From: Hypomesus transpacificus
Taxonomy: Eukaryota; Chordata; Actinopteri; Osmeriformes; Osmeridae
Direction: 5' to 3'
Assembly: GCF_021917145.1 (NCBI RefSeq)
Contig: NC_061061.1
Coordinates: forward strand, 1-64,000
Length of the DNA: 64,000 bases
Shown here: positions 50,721-62,484 of the stretch, one piece after another
Numbering within the stretch: the first letter of the stretch is position 1
How the letters are laid out: each line of letters starts with the position of its first letter
Notes under the pieces: generated by a model
Told to the model about the DNA's origin: nothing
The model's database searches: none
What the model saw: only the letters and a program-made list of their open reading frames with translations
Program-made: the position numbers and the translations under genes

Positions 50721-51859
50721 GGTGGAAGTGATGGGTTGTTCACGAACGATTCGTTATTTTTGAACAAATCTTTAAAGTGAACGAAATGAACTGAATCTTC
50801 CCCCAAAAAGATTCGTTCGTTTTAGTCTCTGCCTAAGCTTCTGCTTTAGGAGAATTGAATGAACTATATAAGAAAGAAGGAAGCCGTTCAGAACTGTTTA
50901 CGCGAGTTTTTTTTAGGTTTGTTCAGTTCACCAATTCGTCCGCGAATAAGTGAATCACCGGAAATCGTTCGCAAATTAACGAATGAATCAGTGAACAAAT
51001 CTTTTTGGTGAACGAAATAAAAAGATTTGAGTTGCCGAAAGGAATCAAAACTCCCGCACTGCGCATGCTCAGCAGTCTGTTTGGCTCCCAAGAGAAGGGA
51101 GGTGATCATAGATATATATCTATGGAGGTGATCGCTGACCTCACGGCCATTTTAACACAACTGCTCAGACACAGAGACTGTCCGTCATTTATCATGCTTT
51201 AATATGCTGTTAAAGAGGCATCGGCCCCACACTATTATTATAAAGAAGCAAATGAGAATAAGAATTAAAGTAAAATTGTTTCCATCTTCGGAATTTTTGT
51301 TGTGGAAGTCGAATATCCGTACAGACTTCACATCCGAAATGACACGTGCGTCGTATGTCGGGGTACTAGTGCATTTCATTGTATTCATACTGTTAAGTCT
51401 TGTTTTTCCCCCACTTAACTACACGCCTTGAGTCACCGACAGATTGCTTATCCATTTGAATTCTGCACCAAATAGAGCGTGGTGACAAGTAAATGTTAAT
51501 GCAACAGACTGGGGGCGCGGTTTCGCTGCCACATGGAATTGCCATTTGAATAAAGAGTTAAAAAAGAAAACCTTGCCAATATTAAATGCAATGTAGCCCA
51601 TTAGGCTTTCGTTAAAATTGCATTTAAAATATTTCCAACTGACTTGAGGATTGCATTTTCATTTGCGCATTGAATTGTACGGTTGCCCTGAAGTGCAAAC
51701 CACACCCCCTAATATGAGTACATCCCCCAAATGAAAATACCCCCCCCAAATACGAGTCAACTCCCCCCAAATCGGATGACTTGTTCACCTCCCCCCAATA
51801 CAAAAACGCGCTCCCCCCCAATACGAGTAAACTCCCCCCAAATCGGATGACTTGTTCAC

Positions 51860-53193
51860 TATGGAGGATTATAGGGGCCAAAACTAAATAAATAAATACT
51901 TGGATAAATAAATAATTATATAACACAAAGCTTAAATAAATGACACAAAATAAATAAATGTTACATGTATTTGTGTATATATATATATATGTTTACGTTT
52001 TCATGTGTTTACATTTATTCATTTATACTTACATTTATTCATTTATACTTACATTTATTCATTTATACTTACATTTATTTATTTATACTTACATTTATGT
52101 ATTTATACTTACATTTATCCACGGTGAAACTTCCTGCAGCAAAATAAATCTGTCGTCCCCCCGTCACCAAGTCAGGGGGCGGGTCAAAGCCTCTGATTGG
52201 TGAATGAACAGTATTACACACCAGGCAGGCTCAACCAGTCGGTCAAGCTCTCTTCAAGCTAGAGGGATCCTCTATCCCTCACTCTACAGCTGCTAGGGGT
52301 GTGCGACACTGCATGATGTGGTATAGATCCGATACCAAGGAGTAAATACAGGGCCAGTATTGCCAATACCGATACTTTGGGCTTAGAAAAGCAGTGAAGG
52401 GGCAAAGTGAGTTTGAGCAAAGTTAGACGGTGTTTGCACAACCACTATGATGTAAAGGGAGTTGTGTACTCAGTGTGGAATGAAACTTAAGTATCGATCT
52501 TATCACGCTATCAATCAGGCTATTGATACCAACGTTGGTATCGATAGTTGCCGGGTTTCCCAACCCGGCCACTGTCGGTCTTAAGATCGATATGCCCACC
52601 CCTATGCTGTATCATCTCGCTGAGGATCGTGAACACATTTTCATTGATGTCTGTGTCAGTTAGGGCCAATATCATTCCTATAATTTCAGCGAAGCTCTCA
52701 ATATGATGTAAAAAAAAAGTGAACTGGCAGGTGCCTCCATCTCTTCAGCTTCCGCCAACATTTCGACCACTGTAGCATTCAATATTTCATTCATTGAATC
52801 CGCACAAGGTGCTGCCACCTTGGAATAGTCTAAAGTAGTCGATTCAAGTTGAACCACCAATCAGCGGCTTTGACCCGCCCCCTGACTTTGTGACGGGGGG
52901 ACGACAGATTTATTTTGCTGCAGGAAGTTTCACCGTGGATAAATGTAAGTATAAATACATAAATGTAAGTATAAATAAATAAATGTAAGTATAAATAAAT
53001 AAATGTAAGTATAAATGAATAAATGTAAGTATAAATGAATAAATGTAAACACATGAAAACGTAAACATATATATATACACAAATACATGTAACATTTATT
53101 TATTTTGTGTCATTTATTTAAGCTTTGTGTTATATAATTATTTATTTATCCAAGTATTTATTTATTTAGTTTTGGCCCCTATAATCCTCCATA
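51860..53193. mobile_element. long-inverted-repeat element, inner (1334 bp)
   Basis: Arms of about 344 bp (51860-52204 and 52851-53193) are nearly perfect inverted copies starting TATGGAGGATTATAGGGGCC. Each arm carries short tandem ATAAATGTAAGTATAAAT units and GCAGGAAGTTTCACCGTGG. It is flanked by GTTCAC on both sides (51854-51859 and 53194-53199), consistent with a 6-bp target duplication. The interior contains another TAGGGGTG...CACCCCTA-bounded piece (52294-52604). No transposase. Confidence 0.75.
52294..52604. mobile_element. possible DNA-transposon fragment within the inner foldback
   Basis: Short inverted ends TAGGGGTGTGCGAC and (complement of right end) TAGGGGTGGGCATA, with GATCCGATACC / GGTATCGATAG-like internal symmetry. 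No clean target duplication. Confidence 0.45.
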
Positions 53194-54468
53194 GTTCACC
53201 TCCCCCCAATACAAAAACGCGCTCCCCCAAATGGAAAACGACATTACATTAACTCAAAAACACATAACATTAACTCTGAACGGAAAGGGCAGGTACTACA
53301 CTTTAGCGCTGATTGGATGCAGTAGGCGAACTAACAAGAAATAAGAAATTGATCGACAGAAGTACAAAATGCAATAGCCTGGCAGAGTTAAGTGCACCAG
53401 AACATTTGTTTGGGTATCGAAGAATGTAGCAAATAGTAGGCTACATAGGCAAAAGTATTTCGTGTTAAATGTATAAATCGATAGCCAAACAACTATCCTG
53501 GTCCACGTTACTCTGTCATTGTGGCATTTCATTCTTCTGTAGTAGACTAGTCTCTTCTGAAAAGTCCTGCTTCCTTCAACTGCGTTTTTAGCGTGCGCAT
53601 AGGCTAGCCTACTTATATCGTGAAACGTTAACAGCAGATCTAGGATTATTTCATAGGAATGACCCTGATTAAAATAAAGAGTAGGCTAGTGTAATGACTC
53701 TGAATTGTCAACATTAATGTTTCCTCTTTCCTTCCAATCAAAACGATTAATTTCATGATAATGACAGAGTTACGTGGACTAGTTGTTTGGCTATCGATGT
53801 TTACGTTTAACACTGCAATTTATGCTTTTGCATACGTACCCTATGCTACATGCCTCGATACCCAAATAAATGTCCTGGTGCACGTAACTATCAGGCTATT
53901 GCATTTTGTACTTCTGTCAATCAATTTCTTATTTCTTGTCAGTTAGCCTACTGCATCCAATCAGCGCTAAAGTGTAGTACCTACCCTTTCCGTTCAGAGT
54001 TAATGTAATGTGTTTTTGAGTTAATGTAATGTCGTTTTCCATTTGGGGGAGCGCGTTTTTGTATTGGGGGGAGGTGAACAAGTCATCCGATTTGGGTGGA
54101 GTTGACTCGTATTGGGGGGGGGGGCGCGTTTTTGTATTGGGGGGAGGTGAACAAGTCATCCGATGTGGGGGGAGTTGACTCGTATTGGAGGGGAGTATTT
54201 TCATTTGGGGGAAGTACTTATATTACGGGGTGTCATTTGCACTTCAGGGCCACCGTAGAATTGCCATTAGACATATTTTCCCATTGGAATTGCGTATTGC
54301 ATTGCCACTTTCCCCTTCGAATTGCCATTTGAAAAATGCATTTCCATTTGAATAAAGAGACTAATAAACTACCATAAATAACAACAATTGTTCCCCTCTC
54401 TGCTTGCTCTGGTGTAAGTAGTTGACAAATACAATCAGACAAGTTGGATGATAATGTCAAGCAACAAG

Positions 54469-54474
54469 TTTATT
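54469..54474 (-). terminator. fabp10a polyadenylation signal
   Basis: AATAAA on the minus strand about 30 nt past the fabp10a stop, giving a very short 3'UTR. Confidence 0.6.
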
Positions 54475-54502
54475 TAAATAGCCAGTATGTCTCCCTCCAA
54501 GA

Positions 54503-55532
54503 TCACATCTTTTTGCTCTTCCTGATGAGTGACGTGGAGCCCACCGTCAGAGTCTATAGCAGAAGAAAATGTTGCGTCATTTAGTCCTCATTTCCCAATC
54601 ACATACAGCTTTATTATACACATACTCGCTGCAATCAAAAACAATGTCAGCTGAGGGATTGTGGGACCTCTGGAAGGCCACAGACAGTGACAACATTACC
54701 CACCTCCCACATCTCTCCTCCCTTGAGCTCCTGGACATGGGAGAACTTCTCTGTGTTGCACATCATCTTGCCACCCTCCATCTTGACAATGCACTAGAGG
54801 TCAAAGTTCAGGGGAGACAGGGTCACAGAGAACATGAATGGATTTAATACAAAGTTGCAATTTACATGTAATATTTAGTTCATTTAATTGTGCTTTAGTA
54901 ACTTAAGTAAAACTATAAATATATATCTGGCTTTTTTCCCTCACACAGTAGGAGAGAGACAGGACAGCAGGGAGAGAGACAAGTATAAACAGACTTGGTA
55001 AAGACCTGCTGCAGACTTGGTAAAGACCTGCTGCAGACCTGCTACAGACCCAGACAGCCTGCTACAGCCCCAGACAGTCTGCTACAGACCTGCTACAGAC
55101 CTGCTACAGCCCCAGACAGTCTGCTACAGACCTGCTACAGATCTGCTACAGACATGCTACAGACCTGCTACAGCCCCAGACAGCCTGCTAGCGTACCTTC
55201 AGCTTTTTGCCGTCCATGGTTGTGATCTCAGCCTCTTTGCCGATGGTGAAGGAGTTAGTGACAGACTTGCCAGGGGTTTTGGAGGTGATGACGAAGTCGT
55301 TGCCATTTTGCTGGATCTCTGTCACAGGCTTGATGTCCTTGGCCAGCTTGATGACATCTTCTGGAAGGGCTGGGGATAAAGACTTATGGTTAGGATTAGG
55401 GTAGAGGGGTTAGGGTGAAATCATCCCCAACACCCCCAGTGTGTCTGAGTGACAGGCTCACTCACAGATGGCTCTGAGGAACTCCTCGTAGTTCTCCTGA
55501 ACGTACACCTGCCATGTTCCACTGAAGGCCAT
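54503..55532 (-). CDS. fabp10a: Liver basic fatty-acid-binding protein
   Basis: A small cytosolic beta-barrel protein that carries bile acids and fatty acids in hepatocytes. Four exons (minus): 55532-55466, 55369-55197, 54793-54704 and 54553-54503, totalling 381 nt or 126 aa, the usual FABP four-exon layout. The protein starts [20 protein letters not shown] and continues [57 protein letters not shown] and [10 protein letters not shown], and ends [16 protein letters not shown]. It matches fish fabp10a almost residue for residue. Exon 3 ends GEMWE where other family members have GEMVE, so a Trp replaces a Val next to the splice site. Intron 2 is filled by a CTGCTACAGAC-type repeat. The 5' flank has liver-factor-like motifs. 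It sits between srsf10 and the myomesin gene in the same orientation. Confidence 0.95.
54995..55190. repeat. CTGCTACAGACC repeat
   Basis: Roughly 11-bp modules (CCTGCTACAGA, CCCCAGACAGT) in fabp10a intron 2. Confidence 0.85.
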
Positions 55533-55610
55533 GTTCTCCTGGGGCTGCTCCGGGCTAGCTGGGGAGGTCCACGCTGCCCCAGGTACTTATGCTGTTCTTC
55601 AGCAGGCGGT

Positions 55611-55633
55611 CTGGCCTTTGTCTAATCAGTAAC
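55611..55633 (-). promoter_or_regulatory. fabp10a: candidate HNF1 and HNF4 sites upstream of fabp10a
   Basis: On the minus strand, GTTACTGATTAG (55633-55622) resembles the HNF1 palindrome GTTAATNATTAAC. The adjoining GACAAAGGCCAG resembles an HNF4 site (CAAAGGNCA). They lie about 80-100 nt upstream of the ATG of a liver-expressed gene. Motif resemblance only. Confidence 0.4.
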
Positions 55634-55639
55634 GCTGAC

Positions 55640-57079
55640 TCTGAAGTAATCCACTGTTTGAACAACCTGGAGTTCGGTTACTCCTGTGTTTGGCGTGACC
55701 CTTACTCACAGAGTAAAGGAGTGAACCCGGAGGGAAGTTTGAGCTGGTGAGATGTGCATTCATGAATGCTTTCATTCAAACAACTCATAACACAGGAATG
55801 AAAGCACCCCAGGCTGGAAGGTGATCAAATTGGACCCACCCTAAATGGCATTTTCTAATATTTATGAGTTTAGAGACAACACACACATTATGGTATCCAA
55901 CGTTTGTTCAATGTTTGACAACAAAAGTTGATCAGATTTCTCAACAAGTGACTGACAGCCCTGACAAGTATTGATGAGGTAAAGATGGATTGAAAGATTT
56001 CCATCATTTGACGTCTGTGATCTGTATGTATCCCATAATAAGCCTGTCCTGCTGGAAGTGCAACCAGGCAACCCGACAGTGGTCCAGGAGGTCAACAACA
56101 CTGTGGACAGTTTGCAGGAGACACTCTTGCATAATCATACTGGGAGAAAATCATATCACGCATACAAGTGTTCCATGTCTTAAGCATTTGATTAAATCTG
56201 TATTGATTGATGGGTATACCGACCATCAATGCACAGCAAGATCTGGATGTTGTGTAAGATAATAAAGTCACATGCATGTTTGTGGGAGTGAGTTCAGGAG
56301 AAAACAGCTGAGAGCAGACTAACTGAGGAGCTTTATTAAGACAAGGACCAGCTCAGTGGGAGCACAGGGTTACAGATCAAGAGGTTGCAGGCTCAAATCC
56401 CCCTGTACGCTTTGGATTAAGGTATCTGTGAAATGTTTGCTCTCTATTACTGCAGCGTGTGACAGACTGGCAGTGTTGTGCTGGCCAAGTCAGCTTCAGA
56501 TTCAGATACAGGGTGAGCTAAGTGGCTACAGTCACTGCATACATTAGACAGATAAACATGAAGGGAACCTCCACTTCCTAAATTCCCCTTCGTGAGGATC
56601 AATGAAGTGTTGTGTTCTTCAGTCTTTAACTGTTCACATGGCATCTCTACCTGAAATACTGTATCTTCTTATCTGAGATCAGAGCTGGGCTGTTCATGTT
56701 AGCAGCTGTACCAGGAACCTTGTCTAACAAGCTACGACGGTCTAAACGCATCATTTGAGTTTCTAGACTGCTGTGATAGGATCCATTGGTATATTTCAAT
56801 TAACATCTTGGAATATTTCTCTGGTAGTCTAGTGAAGTGATTTAGGATTCTCGTTCTCACATTATAATGATTATTTCTCTTAAATGTACTGTATAATGCT
56901 TCTTATGTACTGTGGTATAGGCACAGGTACTAACCGTATACACACACAAACACACAGGTACTAACCATCTTTTTGCTTCAACTCGAGGCTGCCCTCCACA
57001 CAAGAACCTCAACACATCACACTGGACCAACCACTCTCCCTCCCTCCCCCCCCCCCCCCCCCCCCCCCCCCTCCCTCTC
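55640..57079. other. fabp10a 5' flank and myomesin 3' region
   Basis: A minus-strand AATAAA at 56337-56332 could end the myomesin transcript, making 56.32-57.08 kb its 3'UTR. That stretch also holds a SINE fragment (56345-56440) and a poly(C) run at about 57050. No other gene seen. Confidence 0.4.
56345..56440 (+). mobile_element. tRNA-derived SINE fragment
   Basis: Reads CAGCTCAGTGGGAGCACAGG (A-box-like), then AGATCAAGAGGTTGCAGGCT and CAAATCCCCCTG (B-box region), then GCTTTGGATTAAGG. Same family as the copy near 48.1 kb. Confidence 0.65.
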
Positions 57080-60000
57080 TCACTCCATCTCCACAGCGTC
57101 CGGGGGGGGCCTCTCCCCGTGCTTGTAAACGCTCACAGTCACGTTCACTGTCTGGGAGCCGTACTGGTTGCGGACAAAGATGCTGTATCTCCCGGAGTCC
57201 TGGCTCGTCACATTGTTGACAGTGAGGGTGCTGGACTTGGGCTCCTTGGTGACGGAGAACTGACCCCCCGACACTATCTCCCGGTCGTTCCTCAGCCAGA
57301 ACATCTCCGGGGCGGGGTCCCCGTCAGCGAAACAGGTGAGGCACAGAGACTGGGGGGGGGAGGAAGGGGATAGGGGGTGGAGGAGAAGGAGGGGCAGAAG
57401 AGTGAGGATCTGAATCAGAATCTTCAGCATCAGTCACAGCTGGTGTGATGTTTCACTAAGAGAGAACTCATCCATACTATAGGCCTACCAACCACCTTAG
57501 AGGCCTGGCTATCAGGAAGGGTTAGCCTGCTAGCGGGAAGGGTTAGCTTGTTAGCAGGCAGGGTTAACCTGCTAGATACACAAAAGGTTAGCCTCCTAGC
57601 AGGGAGGGTTAGCCTGCTAGATACATGAAGGGTTAGCCTCCTAGCAGGGAGGGTTAGCCTGCTAAATACATGAAGGGTTAGCCTCCTAGCAGGGAGGGTT
57701 AGCCTGCTAGATACACGAACGGTTAGCCTGCTAGCAGGAAGGGTTAGCCTGCTAAATACACGAAAGGTTAGCCTGCTAGCAGGGAGGGTTAGCCTGCTAG
57801 ATACCCGAAAGGTTAGCCTGCTAACAGGGAAGGTTAGCCTGCTAGATACACAAAGGGTTAGCCTGCTAGCAGGGAAGGTTAGCCTGCTAGATACACAAAG
57901 GGTTAGCCTGCTAGTTACACAAAGGGTTAGCCTACTAGCAGGGAAGGTTAGCCTGCTAGCCTGCTAGCAGGGAGGGTTAGCTTGCTAGATACACAAAAGG
58001 TTAGCCTGCTAGCAGGGAGGGTTAGCCTGCTAGATACACAAAAGGTTAGCCTGCTAGCAGGGAGGGTTAGCCTGCTAGATACATGAAGGGTTAGCCTCCT
58101 AGCAGGGAGGGTTAGCCTGCTAAATACATGAAGGGTTAGCCTCCTAGCAGGGAGGGTTAGCCTGCTAGATACACGAACGGTTAGCCTGCTAGCAGGAAGG
58201 GTTAGCCTGCTAAATACACGAAAGGTTAGCCTGCTAGCAGGGAGGGTTAGCCTGCTAGATACCCGAAAGGTTAGCCTGCTAACAGGGAAGGTTAGCCTGC
58301 TAGATACACAAAGGGTTAGCCTGCTAGCAGGGAAGGTTAGCCTGCTAGATACACAAAGGGTTAGCCTGCTAGTTACACAAAGGGTTAGCCTACTAGCAGG
58401 GAAGGTTAGCCTGCTAGCCTGCTAGCAGGGAGGGTTAGCTTGCTAGATACACAAAAGGTTAGCCTGCTAGCAGGGAGGGTTAGCCTGCTAGATACACAAA
58501 AGGTTAGCCTGCTAGCAGGGAGGGTTAGCCTGCTAGATACATGAAGGGTTAGCCTGCTTGCAGGAAGGGTTAGCCTGCTAGATACACAAAAGGTTAGCCT
58601 GCAAGCAGGGAAGGTTAGCCAGCTAGATACACAAGCCTAAATTGTAGGCTTATGAAGGTTGATAATTCCACAACACATATATTCAGATTTAATGAGACCA
58701 GTGGTAACTTGTTTCCTATACATAATCTTAAATGAGCTCACTGCTAAGGGTAGCCTACTCCTGAAATGGTAGCCAACTACGAAAACTGACAATGCAAACA
58801 ATCGCAAAACCAAGTTATCACACAATGTATAATAAAAATATATTTTATCCAGTTCTACATAATGTCAACAAACTATATAGGTATAAATCCTCTCAAGAGG
58901 TCAAATTTAGTTAATCTTTAGTCAGCCAACCCATGTCGGCATACTATCGAGCAATTTACTTTCGCAATATATACAAAGGCTCATTTGTAATCTGCTGACG
59001 TATCTCATGCTTCATATCAATCTCAGACACAAGCCAGGTGATGGTCTGCTGCAGGTGACAGTGACGTGGTCTGCTGTAGGTGACAGTGACGTGGTCTGCT
59101 GCAGGTGACAGTGACGTGGTCTGCTGTAGGTGACAGTGACGTGGTCTGCTGTAGGTGAAAGTGACGTGGTCTGCTGTAGGTGACAGTGACGTGGTCTGCT
59201 GTAGGTGACAGTGACGTTGTATGCTGTAGGTGACAGTGACGTTGTATGCTGTAGGTGACAGTGACGTGGTCTGCTGTAGGTGACAGTGACTTGGTCTGCT
59301 GTAGGTGACAGTGACGTGGTCTGCTGTAGGTGAAAGGGACGTGGTCTGCTGTAGGTGACAGTGACGTGGTCTGCTGTAGGTGACAGTGACGTGGTCTGCT
59401 GTAGGTGACAGTGACGTGGTCTGCTGTAGGTGAAAGTGACGTGTTCTGCTGTTGGTGACAGTGATGTTGTCTGCTGTAGGTGACAGTGACGTGGTCTGCT
59501 GTAGGTGACAGTGATGTTGTCTGCTGTTGGGGACAGTGACACGGTACCTTATTCTCCATGATGGCAACAACATCTGGAAGGCCTTTTGTCACTCTGGCGC
59601 AATCTGAAAAACATGAACACATGAGGCAGAGGAATGCCCTGTTATGATCACATGAGGCAGAGGAATGCCTTGTTTTGAACACATGAGGCAGAGGAATGCC
59701 CTGTTATGAACACATGAGGCAGAGGAATGCCCTGTTATGAACACATGAGGCAGAGGAATGCCCTGTTAGGAACACATGAGGCAGAGGAATGCCCTGCTAT
59801 GATCACATGAGGCAGAGGAATGCCCTGCTATGATCACATGAGGCAGAGGAATGCCCTGTTAGGAACACATGAGGCAGAGGAATGCCCTGCTATGATCACA
59901 TGAGGCAGAGGAATGCCCTGCTATGATCACATGAGGCAGAGGAATGCCCTGCTATGATCACATGAGGCAGAGGAATGCCCTGCTATGATCACATGAGGCA

Positions 60001-62206
60001 GAGGAATGCCCTGTTAGGAACACATGAGGCAGAGGAAAGCCCTGTTATGAACACATGAGGCAGAGGAAAGCCCTGTTATGATCACATGAGGCTCAGAAGT
60101 ACAGAAGTAGAATCAGGGTATACTCACTCTTCTCTGCCACTGCCACTTGCCTTGAGAATAGAAACAGTTATAAATGTTGTGCACATGTCAAATTTTCTTA
60201 CACATGTCATTAAGTCTTTTTAGTACAGTTAGCGTGCCTACATTAGACACAACCACAGCTGCTACACACAACATTAGAAACAAACACAGCGCTGCTACAC
60301 ACAACATTAAACACAACCACAGCGCTGCTACACACAACATTAGAAACAAACCACAGCTGCTACACACAACATTAAACACAACCACAGCGCTGCTACACAC
60401 AACATTAGAAACAAACCACAGCTGCTACACACAACATTAAACACAACCACAGCGCTGCTACACACAACATTAGAAACAAACCACAGCTGCTACACACAAC
60501 ATTAAACACAACCACAGCGCTGCTACACACAACATTAGAAACAAACCACAACTGCTACACACAACATTAAACACAACCACAGCGCTGCTACACACAACAT
60601 TAGAAACAAACCACAGCTGCTACACACAACATTAAACACAACCACAGCAGATAAGGCCTGGGGGAACTCACTTCAGCCTCTGGAACTCCAGCAACGCGTC
60701 TGCAAACACTGGAGCACAGAGACACAGTTCACATCACCACCAGACTAACTACATGCGTGACTAAACACCTTGAAGACTGGGACATTACACTTTTATTGTA
60801 AGTATTTCTTGAACAGATTGGGAGGCAATTAGCCTGGCTGCCAGACCAATTTAGCCCCGCCCACAAACAAATTTGGTCGGGAAGTTGGGTCTGGGATAGA
60901 AAAGTACGTCCGAAAAGGAGCTGTTCGGACCAATCAAATTGTCAGGGCGGGCTTTATACGATGATGGACAGATGATCAACAGTAACGTATTCAACCACGT
61001 CACAGAGGAGCCCTTGGGTTGAATTTGTTTTCAACAAACAACATATTACGTTGCTCTGATTGGTTGTAGGTCTATCCAATTGAGCGAAGAGGCATTTTTT
61101 TTACGAGTTCGGTTAAAACACGTCCCAAACTCACAGCCTAACGGCGGGGTTTCAGACTCGCATTCTGACTAGAATTATGAGTATGACAACGTCAGGCTAG
61201 GAGGCGATGCTCCAACCAGAAGTTAGGAAGAGGGACAGGAGGACTGTTGAGTACTTCTGGAAGCATTACGGCACTGATGTAGTGAAGTGTGTGACGAGCC
61301 AGCATCACCTTCCTAGCACGGCGTGCAGAGCAGACTGACCTTGCCCAGAGAGGTCGAGCGAGCGCTTGTGTGTCTCCTGCCCGTCAGACATCTCCAGAGT
61401 GTACTTCCCCTTATCGCTCTCAGTGGGAGCCAGGATCTGGAGCCACAGCTTCTGCATGCTGCTGCCCGGCTTGGCTCTCGGATCCTGCTCAATATGCTTC
61501 TCCCTGGTGGACGGAGGTGTGGGTTAGTGGTTAAAACATCTGACAGCAGATCAACAAGTTGCCATCCAGTGTAATGGTGTCAGCTTTGATGGTGTGTTGG
61601 TTTTAGTTGTTACTTTGTCTCTCTTTTCATAACAATATTGAGCCTCCAGTACTTCCACAGAACCAGGAACAAATCTGGTTATCATACAAACAACCAGCAG
61701 GGAGCGGCATGGGCCTGCATTTGGGATTTCAACTGTTTATGTCAGTGATGAAGCCAGCCCGACAGCCAGCCATCCAGCCCGACAGACAGCCATCCAGCCA
61801 GCCAGTCAACCAGTCCACCAGCGAGCCAGCCAGCCAGCCAGTCCGACAGTCAGCAAGTCAACCAGCCCGACAGACAGCCAGTCAACCAGCCAGTCAACCA
61901 GCCAGCCAGTCAACCAGTCCACCAGCCAGCCAGCCAGTCCACCAGCCAGCCAGCCAGCCAGTCCGACAGCCAGCCAGCCAGTCAACCAGCCAGTAAGTCA
62001 ACAACCCAGCCAGCAAACCAGCCAGCCAGCCAGTCACCCAGCAAGTCAGTAAACCAGCCAGCAAAGGAGGATGGGAGAGGAGCCAGGCGATGCTACTCAC
62101 TGGAGGCTCCAGCTGGTCTTCATGTAGCTGAGGTAGTATCTGAGAGTGCAGTACAGCTTGAAGCCTTCAGCAGTGCACTGAACCCTCAGGGGACTGGCCG
62201 ACAGCG
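57080..62206 (-). CDS. myom3: Myomesin family protein, C-terminal six exons (partial)
   Basis: Myomesins are M-band proteins of the sarcomere, built of Ig and fibronectin-III domains, that cross-link thick filaments and dimerise through the last Ig domain. Exons (minus): 62206-62101 (LSASPLRVQCTAEGFKLY...YYLSYMKTSWSL), 61503-61340 (EKHIEQDPRAKPGSSM, LWLQILAPTESDKGKYTLEM, SLDLSGQ), 60708-60672 (FADALLEFQRLK), 60150-60128 (23-nt microexon, QVAVAEK), 59603-59548 (CARVTKGLPDVVAIMENK) and 57349-57080 (final Ig: SLCLTCFADGDPAPEMFWLR, TSQDSGRYSIFVRNQYGSQT, VSVYKHGE). Phases agree at all junctions. The last Ig lacks the F-strand cysteine, as in myomesin relatives. The choice of myom3 rests on its position beside srsf10 as in mammals; myom2 is also similar in sequence. 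Introns are packed with minisatellites. Confidence 0.85.
57485..58630. repeat. 44-bp minisatellite with 458-bp higher-order repeat
   Basis: Units of GGTTAGCCTGCTAGCAGGGA and GGGTTAGCCTGCTAGATACA with CAAAA. A block of about 458 bp carrying the same ordered variants (TAAATACATG at 57663 and 58121, ACACGAAC at 57713 and 58171, GCTTGCTAG at 57980 and 58438) occurs twice. Lies in the last myomesin intron. Confidence 0.93.
59035..59535. repeat. 25-bp minisatellite
   Basis: About 20 copies of GTGGTCTGCTGTAGGTGACA followed by GTGAC, directly abutting the donor side of the 59603-59548 exon. Confidence 0.94.
59612..60090. repeat. 31-bp minisatellite
   Basis: About 15 copies of ACACATGAGGCAGAGGAATG followed by CCCTGTTATGA, in the myomesin intron between the 23-nt and 56-nt exons. 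Confidence 0.94.
60238..60650. repeat. 60-66-bp dimeric minisatellite
   Basis: Alternating units AACCACAGCGCTGCTACACA with CAACATTAGAAACA and CAACATTAAACAC, about 13 half units. Confidence 0.92.
60832..61199 (+). mobile_element. TAGCCTG element, copy B (368 bp)
   Basis: Same family and orientation as 35176-35557, sharing AACATATTACGTTGCTCTGA, ACGATGATGGACAGATGATC and ACTAGAATTATGA. It is flanked by GGAGGCAAT (60823-60831) and GGAGGCGAT (61200-61208), a 9-bp duplication with one mismatch. Lies in a myomesin intron. Confidence 0.85.
61512..61600 (+). mobile_element. decayed SINE fragment
   Basis: GGGTTAGTGGTTAAAACATC then CAGCAGATCAACAAGTTGCC resembles the SINE head of the 48.1-kb copy with many changes. 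Confidence 0.4.
61758..62060. repeat. CAGCCAGC/CAGTCAAC low-complexity repeat
   Basis: Tetranucleotide-like CAGC, CAGT and CAAC units, degenerate, in a myomesin intron. Open frames are artefacts. Confidence 0.9.
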
Positions 62207-62484
62207 CTGGGAGAGACAGGGGGGAGAGAGAGAGACATGTCTCTAACAAGTCACAACATGAAGAATTGCTCTGCGTGTGTGTGGGTGGGGGGGAGGGAGG
62301 GGGGCAGAGGGTACTGTAGTCACATCTGTGGAGCAGTGATTGTACAGTGACAAGGCTCTCTCTCTCTCTGTCAGGATCAAACCCAACTCTATGAATTCAT
62401 GCATGAATGAATGTCTGAATGTTAATGTTCTGAGTGTTAATGTTCTGAATGTTAGCCATCGCCCCTGCTGGAGATCCGTTGCTC

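Larger units (their letters stand above)
51640..54250. mobile_element. long-inverted-repeat (foldback) element, outer
   Basis: The left arm (about 51640-51859 continuing at 53194-53540) is an inverted copy of the right arm (about 53745-54250). Both contain repeated modules such as GAACAAGTCATCCGATTTGG and GCGCGTTTTTGTATTGGGGG, plus an AT-rich part with ATTGGATGCAGTAGGC. The spacer is about 200 bp. The left arm is interrupted by the inner element at 51860-53193. No transposase seen. The exact ends and target duplication were not fixed. Confidence 0.7.

Noticed and set aside
51958-53095. Small YIY/FIYTYIY-rich frames mirrored on both strands
   Set aside because: They come from ATTTATACTTAC tandem units within the arms of the inverted-repeat element.
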